Translations under genes and position numbers: made by a program | Assembly: GCA_017630215.1 (NCBI GenBank) | Contig: JAGBVR010000010.1 | Span: forward strand, 124,001-188,000 | Origin: Bacteroidales bacterium | GTDB lineage: Bacteria; Bacteroidota; Bacteroidia; Bacteroidales; UBA932 | Length of the DNA stretch: 64,000 nt | Direction of reading: 5' to 3' | Part shown: positions 27,917 through 37,062 of the stretch, piece after piece | Position numbering within the stretch: position 1 is the first letter of the stretch | Layout of the letters: every line of letters starts with the position of its first letter | The notes under the pieces: model-generated | Database searches by the model: none | What the model was told of the DNA's origin: nothing | Seen by the model: the letters and a program-made list of their open reading frames with translations, nothing else

Positions 27917-30184
27917 TTAAAACCTCCAGGAGACCTTCAGCATAAAATTGGCAGGAGCCTGCGGATAGATTCCCGTTTCCGCATAGAAAGAGTTTTCCTG
28001 CTTAAAATAAGCCCTCCACAACCAGGCATCAGCGTAGTACATGTTATTGAACAGGTTCTGCACATGGAAACTGAAGCTAAGGGAAGATGAGTTCTTCAAT
28101 GGCACCTCATATCCCGCAGACAGATCTGCCACGAAATAAGCAGGAATCATCCTCTCAGCAGAAGATGTGTTATCATAATACTGCTTTCCTACATACTTTC
28201 CGCTGAAGGACAGATAAGCGGAACTCAACGAATTGTCCGCAAGAGCAAAAGGCCTTAAAGTCACATTCGCCATACCCACAAGCGATGGTGACATAAGGAT
28301 ATCAGTATTCTCAAACTTCACCTGATGCTGTCCCAGATAATTCCAATCATTCATATTGTCATACATCTCATAATAGGCAGTATAGCTACGTATCTTATTG
28401 GTTGACAATGTCATATTACCACCTATCTGAAGCCATGAAAGAGCTTTCCAAGCAGCTGAGAGTTCCACTCCGCGACGCCAGCTGCGAGGCACGTTCTCCT
28501 TAACCGCATATCCGACATCAGTCAGCTTACCGGTCTCTAGCAGCATGTCCCAATATTCCATCATATACAGATTGGCAGAAAGAGACAGTTTCTCCGTCAG
28601 ATACTCATATCCGGCTTCTATATCAAGCATCTTCTCAGGACGGATATCAACACCTCTGGAAGGTACTCCGGCCGACAACGACTTGTTAGCATCCAGTATC
28701 AGCTCCTTGATGTCGCTTCTTCCCGGCTCGCGATGTCCGAGGGCCGCTGAAGCATAAACGCGGGAAGACACACTCCAGCGATAGGACAATCCGGCACGTG
28801 GATTAAAGAATTGCCAATCGTCCTTATGATCCAGCAGCACGCCATCATCTTCCGGACCAGACATATTGAGCCATATCCCTCTATACTGAAGATCCGCATA
28901 AGCGGTAAGTCCATCACAGAAAAGCACTTCTCCGCGCAGAAAGGCACTGGCTTCCTGCTTCAGGCCGTTGTTGAGATACCATTTATGGGAATCATAGTCG
29001 TAAGAATCACCTAGCACATTGTTCCACAAGACCTTGCCGATATGGTCACCGTCATAACGGGAAAGATTCACACCAGCTGTAAGATTCAATACTCTTGAAG
29101 AATAGCGGATATCCGAATTCAGCACATAATAATCATTGGCCAGGGCCTCACGTGTGATGAAATCTCCCTCATCATAGCCATCCGGTGCCGGCATCATGTA
29201 TTTTGAAAAAGATTTACCAGCCTTATAGTTTTCGTAATATCCATCTCCGCGGGTATAATTGAATGTAGTACTCCAAGTGAGACGCTCCGTAAACGATCTG
29301 GTATAGTTAAGCTGAAGATGGTGCTGTGCATAGTTATCAGTCTCATTGTCATAGTAATGCACATTACCGAACTGATCATGATACTCTCCGGCAGGATTGT
29401 ACCTCCGGTCCACTTCATATTGCTCCGGACTGATTCCTTCCCAGGTAATTCCCGTATGCTGGTCACCCATCAGATATGTGAGTCTCAGAGAATTACGCTC
29501 ATTCATCCATCCAAGGACCGCCATTGCAGACTGCACATCCGCATAAGCATTACGGATATATCCTTCTGTAAGTCCACGAGAATAAGCCGCATTGAAATAC
29601 AAACCGGATTTCATCAGTCCCGTACCTGCGGCAAATGTACTTATGAAAGTCCCATATGAACCGACAGACATTTCCGCCGAGCCGAAAGGATCGGCACCTA
29701 CTGATGCCGTACTCATATTGATGCTTGCTCCGAAGGCACCTGCGCCATTGGCAGATGTTCCAAGACCGCGCTGAAGCTGGACACTTGAAATCATTGACGA
29801 TAGTGCAGGGATATTGACCCAGAATACTTCCTGCGACTCTGCATCATTGAGGGTGATGCCGTTGAGAGTCACGTTGATCTGAGAACCTTTGGAACCTCGG
29901 ACCGTCATCTTGGAATATCCCAGTCCTGTACCGCCCTCATTTACAGAGACTACCGACGGCTGAAGGGAAAGATTCATCGGAAGTGAGTTCAGAGGATTGG
30001 TACGACTGAGGGATTCCTTGCCGATCATTGTGAATGTCACAGGCGTATCCTTGCCTGCACGTGATGTTGAGACGACTACACTGTCAAGTCTCTCGACCTT
30101 TTCATCGGTCGCTTCTTTCTCCACGGCTGCCGCAGAGAAAGGGATCAGCGAACAAAGCGCTGCAATAAATAAAAAACCTCGCAT
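27917..30184 (-). CDS. TonB-dependent outer-membrane receptor under a TPP riboswitch, probable thiamin transporter
   Basis: 755 residues from the ATG at 30184, which gives the clean signal peptide MRGFLFIAALCSLIPFSAAA; the frame is open further up but there it lies in leader RNA. Plug domain at about 40-180 (VVVSTSRAGKDTPVTFTMI, KMTVRGSKGSQINVTLNGI), then a barrel ending FMLKVSWRF. The TPP riboswitch starts about 70 bp upstream, so thiamin or a precursor is the likely ligand, as for the Bacteroides OMPthi receptors. No inner-membrane thiamin transporter or pyrophosphokinase adjoins it here. Confidence 0.92.
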   Translation of the reverse strand: MRGFLFIAALCSLIPFSAAAVEKEATDEKVERLDSVVVSTSRAGKDTPVTFTMIGKESLSRTNPLNSLPMNLSLQPSVVSVNEGGTGLGYSKMTVRGSKGSQINVTLNGITLNDAESQEVFWVNIPALSSMISSVQLQRGLGTSANGAGAFGASINMSTASVGADPFGSAEMSVGSYGTFISTFAAGTGLMKSGLYFNAAYSRGLTEGYIRNAYADVQSAMAVLGWMNERNSLRLTYLMGDQHTGITWEGISPEQYEVDRRYNPAGEYHDQFGNVHYYDNETDNYAQHHLQLNYTRSFTERLTWSTTFNYTRGDGYYENYKAGKSFSKYMMPAPDGYDEGDFITREALANDYYVLNSDIRYSSRVLNLTAGVNLSRYDGDHIGKVLWNNVLGDSYDYDSHKWYLNNGLKQEASAFLRGEVLFCDGLTAYADLQYRGIWLNMSGPEDDGVLLDHKDDWQFFNPRAGLSYRWSVSSRVYASAALGHREPGRSDIKELILDANKSLSAGVPSRGVDIRPEKMLDIEAGYEYLTEKLSLSANLYMMEYWDMLLETGKLTDVGYAVKENVPRSWRRGVELSAAWKALSWLQIGGNMTLSTNKIRSYTAYYEMYDNMNDWNYLGQHQVKFENTDILMSPSLVGMANVTLRPFALADNSLSSAYLSFSGKYVGKQYYDNTSSAERMIPAYFVADLSAGYEVPLKNSSSLSFSFHVQNLFNNMYYADAWLWRAYFKQENSFYAETGIYPQAPANFMLKVSWRF

Positions 30185-30251
30185 AATGTATGTACATTTA
30201 TGCAAGGGGCAGTAATGAAACCGATATGGCTTCAATTTACTTTGAGATTAT

Positions 30252-30326
30252 GCTTCCCTACGCCGGCATTATCCGGATCAGGTATATGGGTATGATCTCA
30301 GCCCCGTCAACGGAGCACCCCTGCTG
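30252..30326 (-). promoter_or_regulatory. TPP riboswitch (THI element)
   Basis: On the minus strand the conserved parts are in order: AGGGGTGCT, GGGCTGAGATCATACCC, ACCTGATCCGGATAATG and CCGGCGTAGGGAAGC. The helix arms and the CTGAGA and CCTGATC cores match the family. It lies between the cyclotransferase stop (30331) and the TonB receptor start (30184), so it controls the receptor. In Bacteroidota the switch lowers expression when TPP is bound. Confidence 0.95.
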
Positions 30327-30330
30327 TATG

Positions 30331-31095
30331 TTATCTTTTCTTTTCTACAATCTTCACTTCATAAAGTTTAGGCCAATTCTTTCCCGTCAGATAGATCTTT
30401 CCGTCTTCCGGATTATAAGCAATACCATTAAGCACATCAGTATCAGGCGTTCTAAGATTCTTTGGCAAGAGGCCTCTACAATCGACTATTCCTTCTATAC
30501 GGCCATCCTTGGGATTTATAATCACGATTTCATCCGAAGTATAGACATTGGCCCATATTTTTCCATCAATATATTCCAACTCATTGAGAAAACGCACAGG
30601 ACGACCTTCGAAGGTCACAAGAATCTTTTTCTTTTGCGCAAAATTCTCATCCATAAAGTAGAGGTTCGGACTTCCGTCAGATGCAATCAGATGCTTGCCG
30701 TCAGTGGTGATGCCCCAGCCTTCACGAGGATATTTCCAAGTGGATTTATACTCGAGGGTCCTGGCATCATATATGAAAGCTGTTCTGGTCTCCCATGTCA
30801 GGATGTAAAGATTGTCGTTCCACATCACAGACCCCTCAACAAAATATTTCTTATCGAAATCAAGTCTTTCCAATACCTTTCCCGTTTCCAGTTCGAGTTT
30901 TCTGAAAGTCGACTTTCCATGAAGTCCCGTACTTTCATAAAGCTGACCGTCCTGAAAGAAAAGGCCCTGCGTATATGACTCGACATCGTGCGGATATTCA
31001 GCCACCACCTGAAGAGTGTACTCCCTAAAAGGAGCCTCACCACAGGCAACAAGCAGAAGGGATAATATGAAAGCTGTCACAATTCTTCTCATCAA
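30331..31095 (-). CDS. Glutaminyl-peptide cyclotransferase (glutamine cyclotransferase), lipoprotein
   Basis: Turns N-terminal Gln into pyroglutamate. 254 residues with a lipoprotein signal (MMRRIVTAFILSLLLVAC). The five-bladed propeller family is recognised by PHDVESYTQGLFF, LYESTGLHGKST, VEGSVMWNDNLYILTW, EGWGITTDGKHLIASDGS, FLNELEYIDGKIWANV and DVLNGIAYNP. It probably acts in the periplasm or at the outer membrane. Minus-strand -7 box TACTTTTG at 31119-31112. It ends 5 bp before the TPP riboswitch. Confidence 0.92.
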   Translation of the reverse strand: MMRRIVTAFILSLLLVACGEAPFREYTLQVVAEYPHDVESYTQGLFFQDGQLYESTGLHGKSTFRKLELETGKVLERLDFDKKYFVEGSVMWNDNLYILTWETRTAFIYDARTLEYKSTWKYPREGWGITTDGKHLIASDGSPNLYFMDENFAQKKKILVTFEGRPVRFLNELEYIDGKIWANVYTSDEIVIINPKDGRIEGIVDCRGLLPKNLRTPDTDVLNGIAYNPEDGKIYLTGKNWPKLYEVKIVEKKR

Positions 31096-31180
31096 ACAAT
31101 GTTTTGGGTCACAAAAGTAACTAAAAAAACGAACTTGCGAAAATATTCATTACCTTTGCTGGCTAAATCGGAAATTCACA

Positions 31181-31960
31181 ATGAATACCTATTATATTAT
31201 TATGCTCGGTATGGCAGTAATGGCCGTGATAGTATTCGTCGCCTTGTTCTTCTTCAAGGCAGGATATGGCTATCTCTCCACATCGAACTGGGGTCCAAAG
31301 ATAAGCAACAAGACAGCCTGGGTGCTGATGGAAGCTCCAGCGTTCATATTTCTGCTATACCATACAGTAAAGTTTGCACTTTCAGGGGCAGACACAGGCA
31401 ACTCAAAGCTTGTGCTCTACATAATGGCCGGATTCTATCTTCTGCACTATTTCCAGAGGTCGTTCATTTTCCCTCTGATGATGAGAGGAAAGAGTACAAT
31501 GCCTGTTGCCATCATGCTTATGGGACTGGTCTTTAATACATTGAATGCATACCTGATAGGAGGATGGCTTTACAGCGAGGCTCCCTCGGGGATGTACGGC
31601 ACCCAGTGGCTATGGAGTCCGCAGTTCATTATCGGAGCCATCATATTCTTCATCGGAATGGGTATCAACCTTCACTCGGACCATATCATCCGACATCTCC
31701 GCAAACCTGGCGACACCAAGCATTACATTCCACGAAAAGGATTCTATAAATATGTTACATCAGCGAATTATTTCGGAGAATTCACCGAATGGATCGGCTA
31801 TGCGATACTTACCTGGTCTCCAGCCGGACTGCTTTTCGCCATCTGGACATTCGCTAATCTCGGCCCTCGCGCTAAGTCGCTGACTGAAAAGTACGAGAAA
31901 GAGTTTGGAGAGGAGTATACTAAATTAAACAAAAAACATATCATACCTTTCATCTGGTAA
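31181..31960 (+). CDS. 3-oxo-5-alpha-steroid 4-dehydrogenase family protein (SRD5A-like)
   Basis: 259 residues with about six membrane helices. The match to animal steroid 5-alpha-reductases is close in memory: GMGINLHSDHIIRHLRKPGD, IPRKGFYKYVTSANYFGE, FTEWIGYAILTWS, and the last residues KKHIIPFIW. The family reduces the C4-C5 double bond of 3-oxo-4-ene steroids with NADPH. Its stop overlaps the ATG of an old-yellow-enzyme reductase (TAATG). A gut bacterium with this pair may act on bile acids or steroid hormones, but the true substrate is not shown by the sequence. Confidence 0.9.
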   Translation: MNTYYIIMLGMAVMAVIVFVALFFFKAGYGYLSTSNWGPKISNKTAWVLMEAPAFIFLLYHTVKFALSGADTGNSKLVLYIMAGFYLLHYFQRSFIFPLMMRGKSTMPVAIMLMGLVFNTLNAYLIGGWLYSEAPSGMYGTQWLWSPQFIIGAIIFFIGMGINLHSDHIIRHLRKPGDTKHYIPRKGFYKYVTSANYFGEFTEWIGYAILTWSPAGLLFAIWTFANLGPRAKSLTEKYEKEFGEEYTKLNKKHIIPFIW

Positions 31961-33216
31961 TGAGCGAATTATTCACACCATATAAAATCGGCCCTATAGA
32001 GCTGAGAAACCGCACCATCAGATCTGCGGCTTTCGAGGCAATGTGCCCGGGACAGAGGCCATCGAAGGAACTTTTCGATTACCATACCGCAGTTGCACGC
32101 GGAGGCATCGGAATGACTACCGTAGCTTATGCAGCAGTATGCCGGAGCGGCCTTTCATTCGAAAACCAGCTATGGATGCGCGAAGAGATTGTCCCTGAAC
32201 TTAAGGCACTTACAGATGCCATACATGCAGAGGGAGCAAAGGCTTCCATCCAGCTCGGACACTGTGGAAACATGTCCCATAGAAGTATCTGCGGATGTAT
32301 GCCGTATGGAGCGAGCCGAGGCTTCAACCTCTACTCCCCTACCTTCGTTCAGAAGATGAATATGAAGCAGATCAATGAAGTTGCTGACGCATACGGCAAG
32401 GCTGTAGAACTAGCCATCGAGGCTGGATTCGACGCCATTGAAATCCACGCAGGACACGGATACCTGATTTCTCAGTTCCTTTCCCCATACACAAATCACC
32501 GTCGCGACGAATTCGGAGGAAGTCTTGAAAACAGGATGAGATTCATGAGAATGTGCGTGGAAAAGGCAGTAGCTGCAGGAAAAGGCAAGGTGGCCCTCTT
32601 CGCAAAGCTCAACACCCGTGACGGATTCAAGGGCGGCCAGGAAACTGATGAACTTATCGAAGTGGCAAAGGAACTTCGCAATCTTGGAATCGAGTCAATA
32701 GTACTTTCCGGAGGTTTCGTAAGCCGTCATCCCCAATATGTAATGCGCGGACAATTCCCGGTAAAAGCTATTGTACATTACTTTCCTTGGAGCAAATGGT
32801 GGCTGAAGCTGGGAGTGTTGCTCGGCGGAAAGATTGTCGCGCCCGGCGTGCCTTTCAAGAAGCTCTTCTTCATGGAAGATTCCATTAAGTTCCGCGAGGC
32901 GATGCCGGACTTCCCGTTTGTTTACGTGGGCGGAGTCACCGATAGAAAGAGTGCTGAGGAAGCTATTGCCAAAGGTTTCCCAATGATCCAGATGGGACGT
33001 GCCGTCTTAGAAGACACCGACTTTGTAAACAAGATGCAAGCTGACCAGCAGCACTGCAGCGGATGTACTCACAGCAATTTCTGCATAGGCCGAATGTACT
33101 CTAAATCAATGCAATGCCACAAACATTGCGAAGATATTACGCCAGGTCTCCGCAAGGAAGTCGAGCGTCTGGACAAAGAGAATGACAGAATCGAAAGGAA
33201 ACTTGGATACAAATAA
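31960..33216 (+). CDS. Old yellow enzyme family NADH:flavin oxidoreductase
   Basis: 418 residues, an FMN TIM barrel. Seen: YKIGPIELRNRTIRSA (N-terminal OYE signature), QLGHCGN, IEIHAGHGYLISQFLSPYTN with the active-site His, RRDEFGGSLENRMRF, and MIQMGRAVLEDTDF. Near the C-terminus the cysteines of CSGCTHSNFC and a later CHKHC resemble the 4Fe-4S motif of enoate reductases such as BaiCD. The FAD/NAD domain of those larger enzymes is absent. It is translationally coupled to the SRD5A homologue and so likely acts on the same or a related enone. Confidence 0.88.
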   Translation: MSELFTPYKIGPIELRNRTIRSAAFEAMCPGQRPSKELFDYHTAVARGGIGMTTVAYAAVCRSGLSFENQLWMREEIVPELKALTDAIHAEGAKASIQLGHCGNMSHRSICGCMPYGASRGFNLYSPTFVQKMNMKQINEVADAYGKAVELAIEAGFDAIEIHAGHGYLISQFLSPYTNHRRDEFGGSLENRMRFMRMCVEKAVAAGKGKVALFAKLNTRDGFKGGQETDELIEVAKELRNLGIESIVLSGGFVSRHPQYVMRGQFPVKAIVHYFPWSKWWLKLGVLLGGKIVAPGVPFKKLFFMEDSIKFREAMPDFPFVYVGGVTDRKSAEEAIAKGFPMIQMGRAVLEDTDFVNKMQADQQHCSGCTHSNFCIGRMYSKSMQCHKHCEDITPGLRKEVERLDKENDRIERKLGYK

Positions 33217-33228
33217 AGCTCATTGAAA

Positions 33229-33558
33229 TATAGGTAGGACGCTTCTGTCGCTGATGCATGCATCAGAGGAAAGTCCGGACTGGATAGGGCAACCTGCTGT
33301 GGAAAGCACAGATGGGAGTAATCTTATGAATGCCGTAACAGAAAACAAACCGCCCGAAAGGGTAAGGATGAAACCGCGAGGTAAGAGCTCACGACGCTGT
33401 ATGGCGACATATGGCGGTGACGGCACCAGGACCAGAAAGATCATGTATACCGGAATGTCCGCAAGGGCAAAAGAGCTGCCCGCTCTTTTCCGGGGGGTGG
33501 ATCGAGAAGATAAATGACAGATTAAAACAGAAACCGGCTTACGGTTCTACCTATTGCA
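33229..33558 (+). ncRNA. rnpB: RNase P RNA (bacterial class A)
   Basis: The catalytic RNA that trims the 5' leader of pre-tRNAs. The conserved GAGGAAAGTCCGGAC is at 33267-33281 and the partner ACAGAAACCGGCTTACG near 33527-33543. P1 is formed by ATAGGTAG (33230-33237) and CTACCTAT (33547-33554). All open frames inside it are ignored. A terminator follows at once. Confidence 0.97.
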
Positions 33559-33560
33559 CG

Positions 33561-33589
33561 AAGGGTTGGCAAAATGCCAGCCCTTTTTT
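33561..33589 (+). terminator. rnpB terminator
   Basis: Stem AAGGGTTGGC with GCCAGCCCTT (one G-T pair), loop AAAAT, followed by a run of T. Confidence 0.85.
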
Positions 33590-33601
33590 TCTATTTTCTT
33601 C

Positions 33602-33632
33602 TTGCAGAAGAAGGCAATAAACGTTATATTTG
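33602..33632 (+). promoter_or_regulatory. Bacteroidota promoter for the DUF1846-gls-glp gene run
   Basis: TTG at 33602-33604, a 20-bp spacer, TATATTTG at 33625-33632, then only 8 bases to the ATG at 33641. The transcript is therefore leaderless or close to it. Confidence 0.78.
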
Positions 33633-33640
33633 CCTTCCGT

Positions 33641-35107
33641 ATGAAAACGGGATTTGATAACGAAAAATATCTAAGGATACAGTCCGAACAGATCAAGAAG
33701 CGTATCGCTCAGTTCGGAGACAAACTTTACCTCGAGTTCGGAGGTAAACTATTTGATGACAATCACGCCAGCAGAGTTCTGCCCGGTTTTAAGCCGGACA
33801 GCAAGCTCGACATGCTGAAGCAGCTGAAGGATGAGTCGGAAATCATCATTGTAATCAGCGCTAAAGACATCGAGAAGAACAAGGTCCGCGGGGATTTGGG
33901 AATCACTTATGACGAAGACGTTCTTCGTCTGCGTGGTGAGTTCGAAAATGTAGGATTCTATGTAAGCAGCGTGGTTATGACCCATTACAATGGCCAAGCC
34001 AGCGCAGACACATACAGAAAGCGACTCGAACGACTCGGCATCAAGGTTTATTATCACTATACTATCGAAGGCTATCCTAACAATGTAGCTCTGATAGATT
34101 CTGACGAAGGATTCGGAAAGAACGACTATGTGGAGACATCACGTCCCCTGGTGGTGGTTACAGCACCGGGGCCCGGAAGCGGAAAGATGGCTGTCTGCCT
34201 AAGCCAGCTTTACCACGAGAACAAGAGAGGAACCAAGGCCGGATATGCGAAATTTGAGACCTTCCCTGTATGGAACCTGCCTCTGAAGCATCCTGTGAAT
34301 ATTGCCTATGAGGCAGCCACAGCCGATCTCAACGACGTCAATATGATTGACCCTTTCCACTTCGAGGCATATGGAGAGGTTGCAGCAAGCTATAACCGCG
34401 ACATCGAGATATTCCCAGTACTGAATGCCCTCTTCGAAGGCATATACGGAGAGAGTCCATACAAGTCTCCTACAGATATGGGAGTCAATATGATCGGTTT
34501 CTGCATGAGTGACGAAGATGTCTGCTGCAATGCTGCCAGAGAGGAAATAATCAGAAGATATTACTACGCATTGTGCAGGCTTGCCGAAAAAGGAAGCAAT
34601 GAGCATGAAGTCAATAAGATATCCCTTATATTGAAGCAGGCCAAGCTGACTACCGAATATCGCAGGACTACTGTAGCTGCAAGGGAAAGAAAGGATCTTT
34701 ACGAAGTACCTACCGCAGCAATTGAACTTCAGGACGGAACCATCATCACTTCACGTACCACATCTCTCCTTGGACCTAGTGCAGCACTTATACTTAATGC
34801 GACCAAGCATCTCGCCGGGATTCCTCACGATGTAAAACTCATACCCGAGGAGATGATCGCACCGATCCAGAAGACCAAAGTCTCATTCCTGCATGGCCGC
34901 AATCCGCGTCTGCACACTGACGAGGTACTGGTGGCTCTATCGATGCTGAGCATTACAGACGAAAACTGCCGCAAGGCACTTGATCAGCTGCCGAAACTCG
35001 ACGGATGCCAGGTACACTCTACGGTAATGTTAAGCGAAGTCGATCACAAAATATTTAAGAAACTTGGAGTAGGACTAACCTGCGATCCTGTAAAAAAGGT
35101 AGAATAA
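33641..35107 (+). CDS. DUF1846 family protein
   Basis: 488 residues from the ATG at 33641; the longer open frame would start inside the rnpB terminator. Seen: FGGKLFDDNHASRVLPGF, TAPGPGSGKMAVCLSQLYHE (a nucleotide-binding-like loop) and VSFLHGRNPRLHTDEVL. It belongs to the DUF1846 family, which has solved structures but no agreed role. glsA begins 3 bp after its stop, so it heads a six-gene run with the acyltransferases and glpABC. A part in membrane lipid or glycerophosphate metabolism is an inference from position. Confidence 0.85.
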   Translation: MKTGFDNEKYLRIQSEQIKKRIAQFGDKLYLEFGGKLFDDNHASRVLPGFKPDSKLDMLKQLKDESEIIIVISAKDIEKNKVRGDLGITYDEDVLRLRGEFENVGFYVSSVVMTHYNGQASADTYRKRLERLGIKVYYHYTIEGYPNNVALIDSDEGFGKNDYVETSRPLVVVTAPGPGSGKMAVCLSQLYHENKRGTKAGYAKFETFPVWNLPLKHPVNIAYEAATADLNDVNMIDPFHFEAYGEVAASYNRDIEIFPVLNALFEGIYGESPYKSPTDMGVNMIGFCMSDEDVCCNAAREEIIRRYYYALCRLAEKGSNEHEVNKISLILKQAKLTTEYRRTTVAARERKDLYEVPTAAIELQDGTIITSRTTSLLGPSAALILNATKHLAGIPHDVKLIPEEMIAPIQKTKVSFLHGRNPRLHTDEVLVALSMLSITDENCRKALDQLPKLDGCQVHSTVMLSEVDHKIFKKLGVGLTCDPVKKVE

Positions 35108-35110
35108 CTC

Positions 35111-35926
35111 ATGAGCGTAAGAGACCCACAAATACTTGACCTGGAAAAAGTCATAGAATCAAAAGCGGGAGATAAGGCAAAATATATTCCTGAATTCGTC
35201 ATCAGATGGTTCAAGAAGTTCATTCATCTGGACTTTATTAACGAATATCTTAAAGAAGGATATGTCGGGGTGGAATTCTGCGAGAATGCTGTCAAATATC
35301 TCGGGGCTGAACTCGAAGTGATAGGAATAGAGAATCTGCCCAAGGACGGTAGGAAATACACCTTTGTGTCAAATCATCCATTAGGGGCTATTGACGGAGT
35401 GACATTGGGAGCTTTGATAGGAAGAGCATATGACGGCAAGATGAAATATCTGCTCAACGACCTTCTGATGAACCTCAAGGGAATGGCTCCGCTCGGAATT
35501 CCGATCAACAAGCTTGGAGGCCAGGCAAGGAATCTTCCGAAACTTGTTAGCGAAGCATATCATTCTGACAACCAAATGCTTGTATTCCCCGCAGGACTTT
35601 GTTCAAGAAAGATTGACGGGAAGATAACAGACCTGCCATGGACTAAGTCATTCATAAAGCTCAGCCGCAAGACCGGCCGCGATATAATACCGATTCATTT
35701 CGAAGGTGAAAATTCAAAACGTTTCTACCGTATTGCCAATCTTCAGAAAAAACTAGGTCTGAAGTTCAATATTGCAATGATGCTGCTTCCTGACGAGATG
35801 TACAAGAGTACGGGTAGGAAGTACAGAATAACCTTTGGAAAGCCAATTCCAATTTCCAGTCTGGATGAGTCAAAGTCAGACTACGAATGGGCTCAGGAAA
35901 TCAGAGCAAAGGCATACGAACTATAA
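35111..35926 (+). CDS. glsA: PlsC-type O-acyltransferase, glycine lipid synthesis
   Basis: 271 residues. The acyltransferase motif I is SNHPLGAIDG (His89, Asp95), the HPLGxxD variant of the hemolysin/OlsA-like branch, followed by PLGIPINKLGGQARN and FPAGLCSRK (motif III). It is followed 12 bp on by a GNAT N-acyltransferase; this pair matches GlsA/GlsB of Bacteroides thetaiotaomicron, which make N-acyl-3-acyloxy-acyl glycine lipids. GlsA adds the second, ester-linked acyl chain. Gene name given by pairing and motif; confidence moderate to high. Confidence 0.82.
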   Translation: MSVRDPQILDLEKVIESKAGDKAKYIPEFVIRWFKKFIHLDFINEYLKEGYVGVEFCENAVKYLGAELEVIGIENLPKDGRKYTFVSNHPLGAIDGVTLGALIGRAYDGKMKYLLNDLLMNLKGMAPLGIPINKLGGQARNLPKLVSEAYHSDNQMLVFPAGLCSRKIDGKITDLPWTKSFIKLSRKTGRDIIPIHFEGENSKRFYRIANLQKKLGLKFNIAMMLLPDEMYKSTGRKYRITFGKPIPISSLDESKSDYEWAQEIRAKAYEL

Positions 35927-35938
35927 ACTGACCTAATT

Positions 35939-37024
35939 ATGGAGCCTATTATAGCACCTGTAAGCAAGGAACTTATCAAGTCCGAGCTTACTCCAGCCAA
36001 GAAACTAAGAGACACAAACAAGGGGCATAACGAAATATATATCATCAACCACTTCGATTCCCCTAACATCATGAGAGAAATCGGAAGACTCCGTGAAGTT
36101 GCATTCCGCGACAGTGGTGGCGGAAGCGGTCTGTCTATGGATATAGATGAGTTCGATACAATGGAAGCTCCTTATCAGCAGCTGATTGTATGGGATCCGG
36201 ATGCAGAAAAGATCATCGGAGGATATAGGTATATACTCGGAACAGACATAAAGATGGACGATAAAGGACAGCCTGTACTGGCCACATCCCATATGTTCCA
36301 CTTTTCCGAGAAATTCATCAAAGAGTACCTTCCAGTTACAATTGAATTAGGAAGGAGTTTCATTGCTCCAGAGTATCAGAGCCGTCAGGCCGGTATGAAA
36401 GCTCTCTTCGCACTTGATAATCTCTGGGACGGACTCGGAGCATTGGCAATAGAAAAACCGGACATGAAATATTTCTTCGGAAAGATGACAATGTATCCAG
36501 AGTATAACCGCGAGGCACGCGATCTCATCCAGCATTTCCTTTTCAAACATTTCGAAGACAAGGAAAAACTGGTTACCCCTATCGATCCCCTGGTAATTGA
36601 GACCGACAAGGCATATATGGACAGCATCCTTTCTGCTGAAGATTTCCATGAAGATTACAGACTTCTGAATGCCGAGGTCAGAAAACATGGTGTGAACATT
36701 CCGCCTTTGGTCAATTCATACATGAGCCTCTCCCCTACTATGAAAATGTTCGGAGGCGGTATCAATCACGAATTCAGCGAAGCGGAAGAGACTTGCATCC
36801 TGATTAATTTCGATGAAATCCACGAGGCAAAGAAAGAAAGACACATAGACTCATTCATCGACGAAAAGATTGAACACATGAAGAAAAGGTTCCCTCTATT
36901 TGTAGAAAATATGGGAGAAAACCTCAAAGGAATGATTGTTCATAAAAGAGAACAGGTTCAGGCCAGACGGGCTGATAGAATAAATAAAAGGATAGCCCGC
37001 AAAGCAAGAAGAAAACAAAAATAA
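35939..37024 (+). CDS. glsB: GNAT-type N-acyltransferase, glycine lipid synthesis
   Basis: 361 residues. The first 250 form an autoinducer-synthase/OlsB-like acyltransferase: LREVAFRDSGGGSGLSMDIDEFD, QLIVWDPDAEKIIGGYRYI, VTIELGRSFIAPEYQ (the conserved ELGRSF) and FGKMTMYPEYNREARDL. The tail is basic (RADRINKRIARKARRKQK). It forms the N-acyl bond to glycine in the first step; GlsA then adds the ester chain. It lies between glsA and glpA on one strand with short gaps. Confidence 0.84.
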   Translation: MEPIIAPVSKELIKSELTPAKKLRDTNKGHNEIYIINHFDSPNIMREIGRLREVAFRDSGGGSGLSMDIDEFDTMEAPYQQLIVWDPDAEKIIGGYRYILGTDIKMDDKGQPVLATSHMFHFSEKFIKEYLPVTIELGRSFIAPEYQSRQAGMKALFALDNLWDGLGALAIEKPDMKYFFGKMTMYPEYNREARDLIQHFLFKHFEDKEKLVTPIDPLVIETDKAYMDSILSAEDFHEDYRLLNAEVRKHGVNIPPLVNSYMSLSPTMKMFGGGINHEFSEAEETCILINFDEIHEAKKERHIDSFIDEKIEHMKKRFPLFVENMGENLKGMIVHKREQVQARRADRINKRIARKARRKQK

Positions 37025-37062
37025 CCAACTTTATATCAGCACAATACAAACAATATTAAATT

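Noticed and set aside
33254-33620. Three open frames in the region after the OYE gene
   Set aside because: They lie inside RNase P RNA, whose conserved elements and P1 pairing are clear.
33554-33640. Upstream start for the DUF1846 gene
   Set aside because: The extra 29 codons lie in the rnpB tail, its terminator and the promoter.
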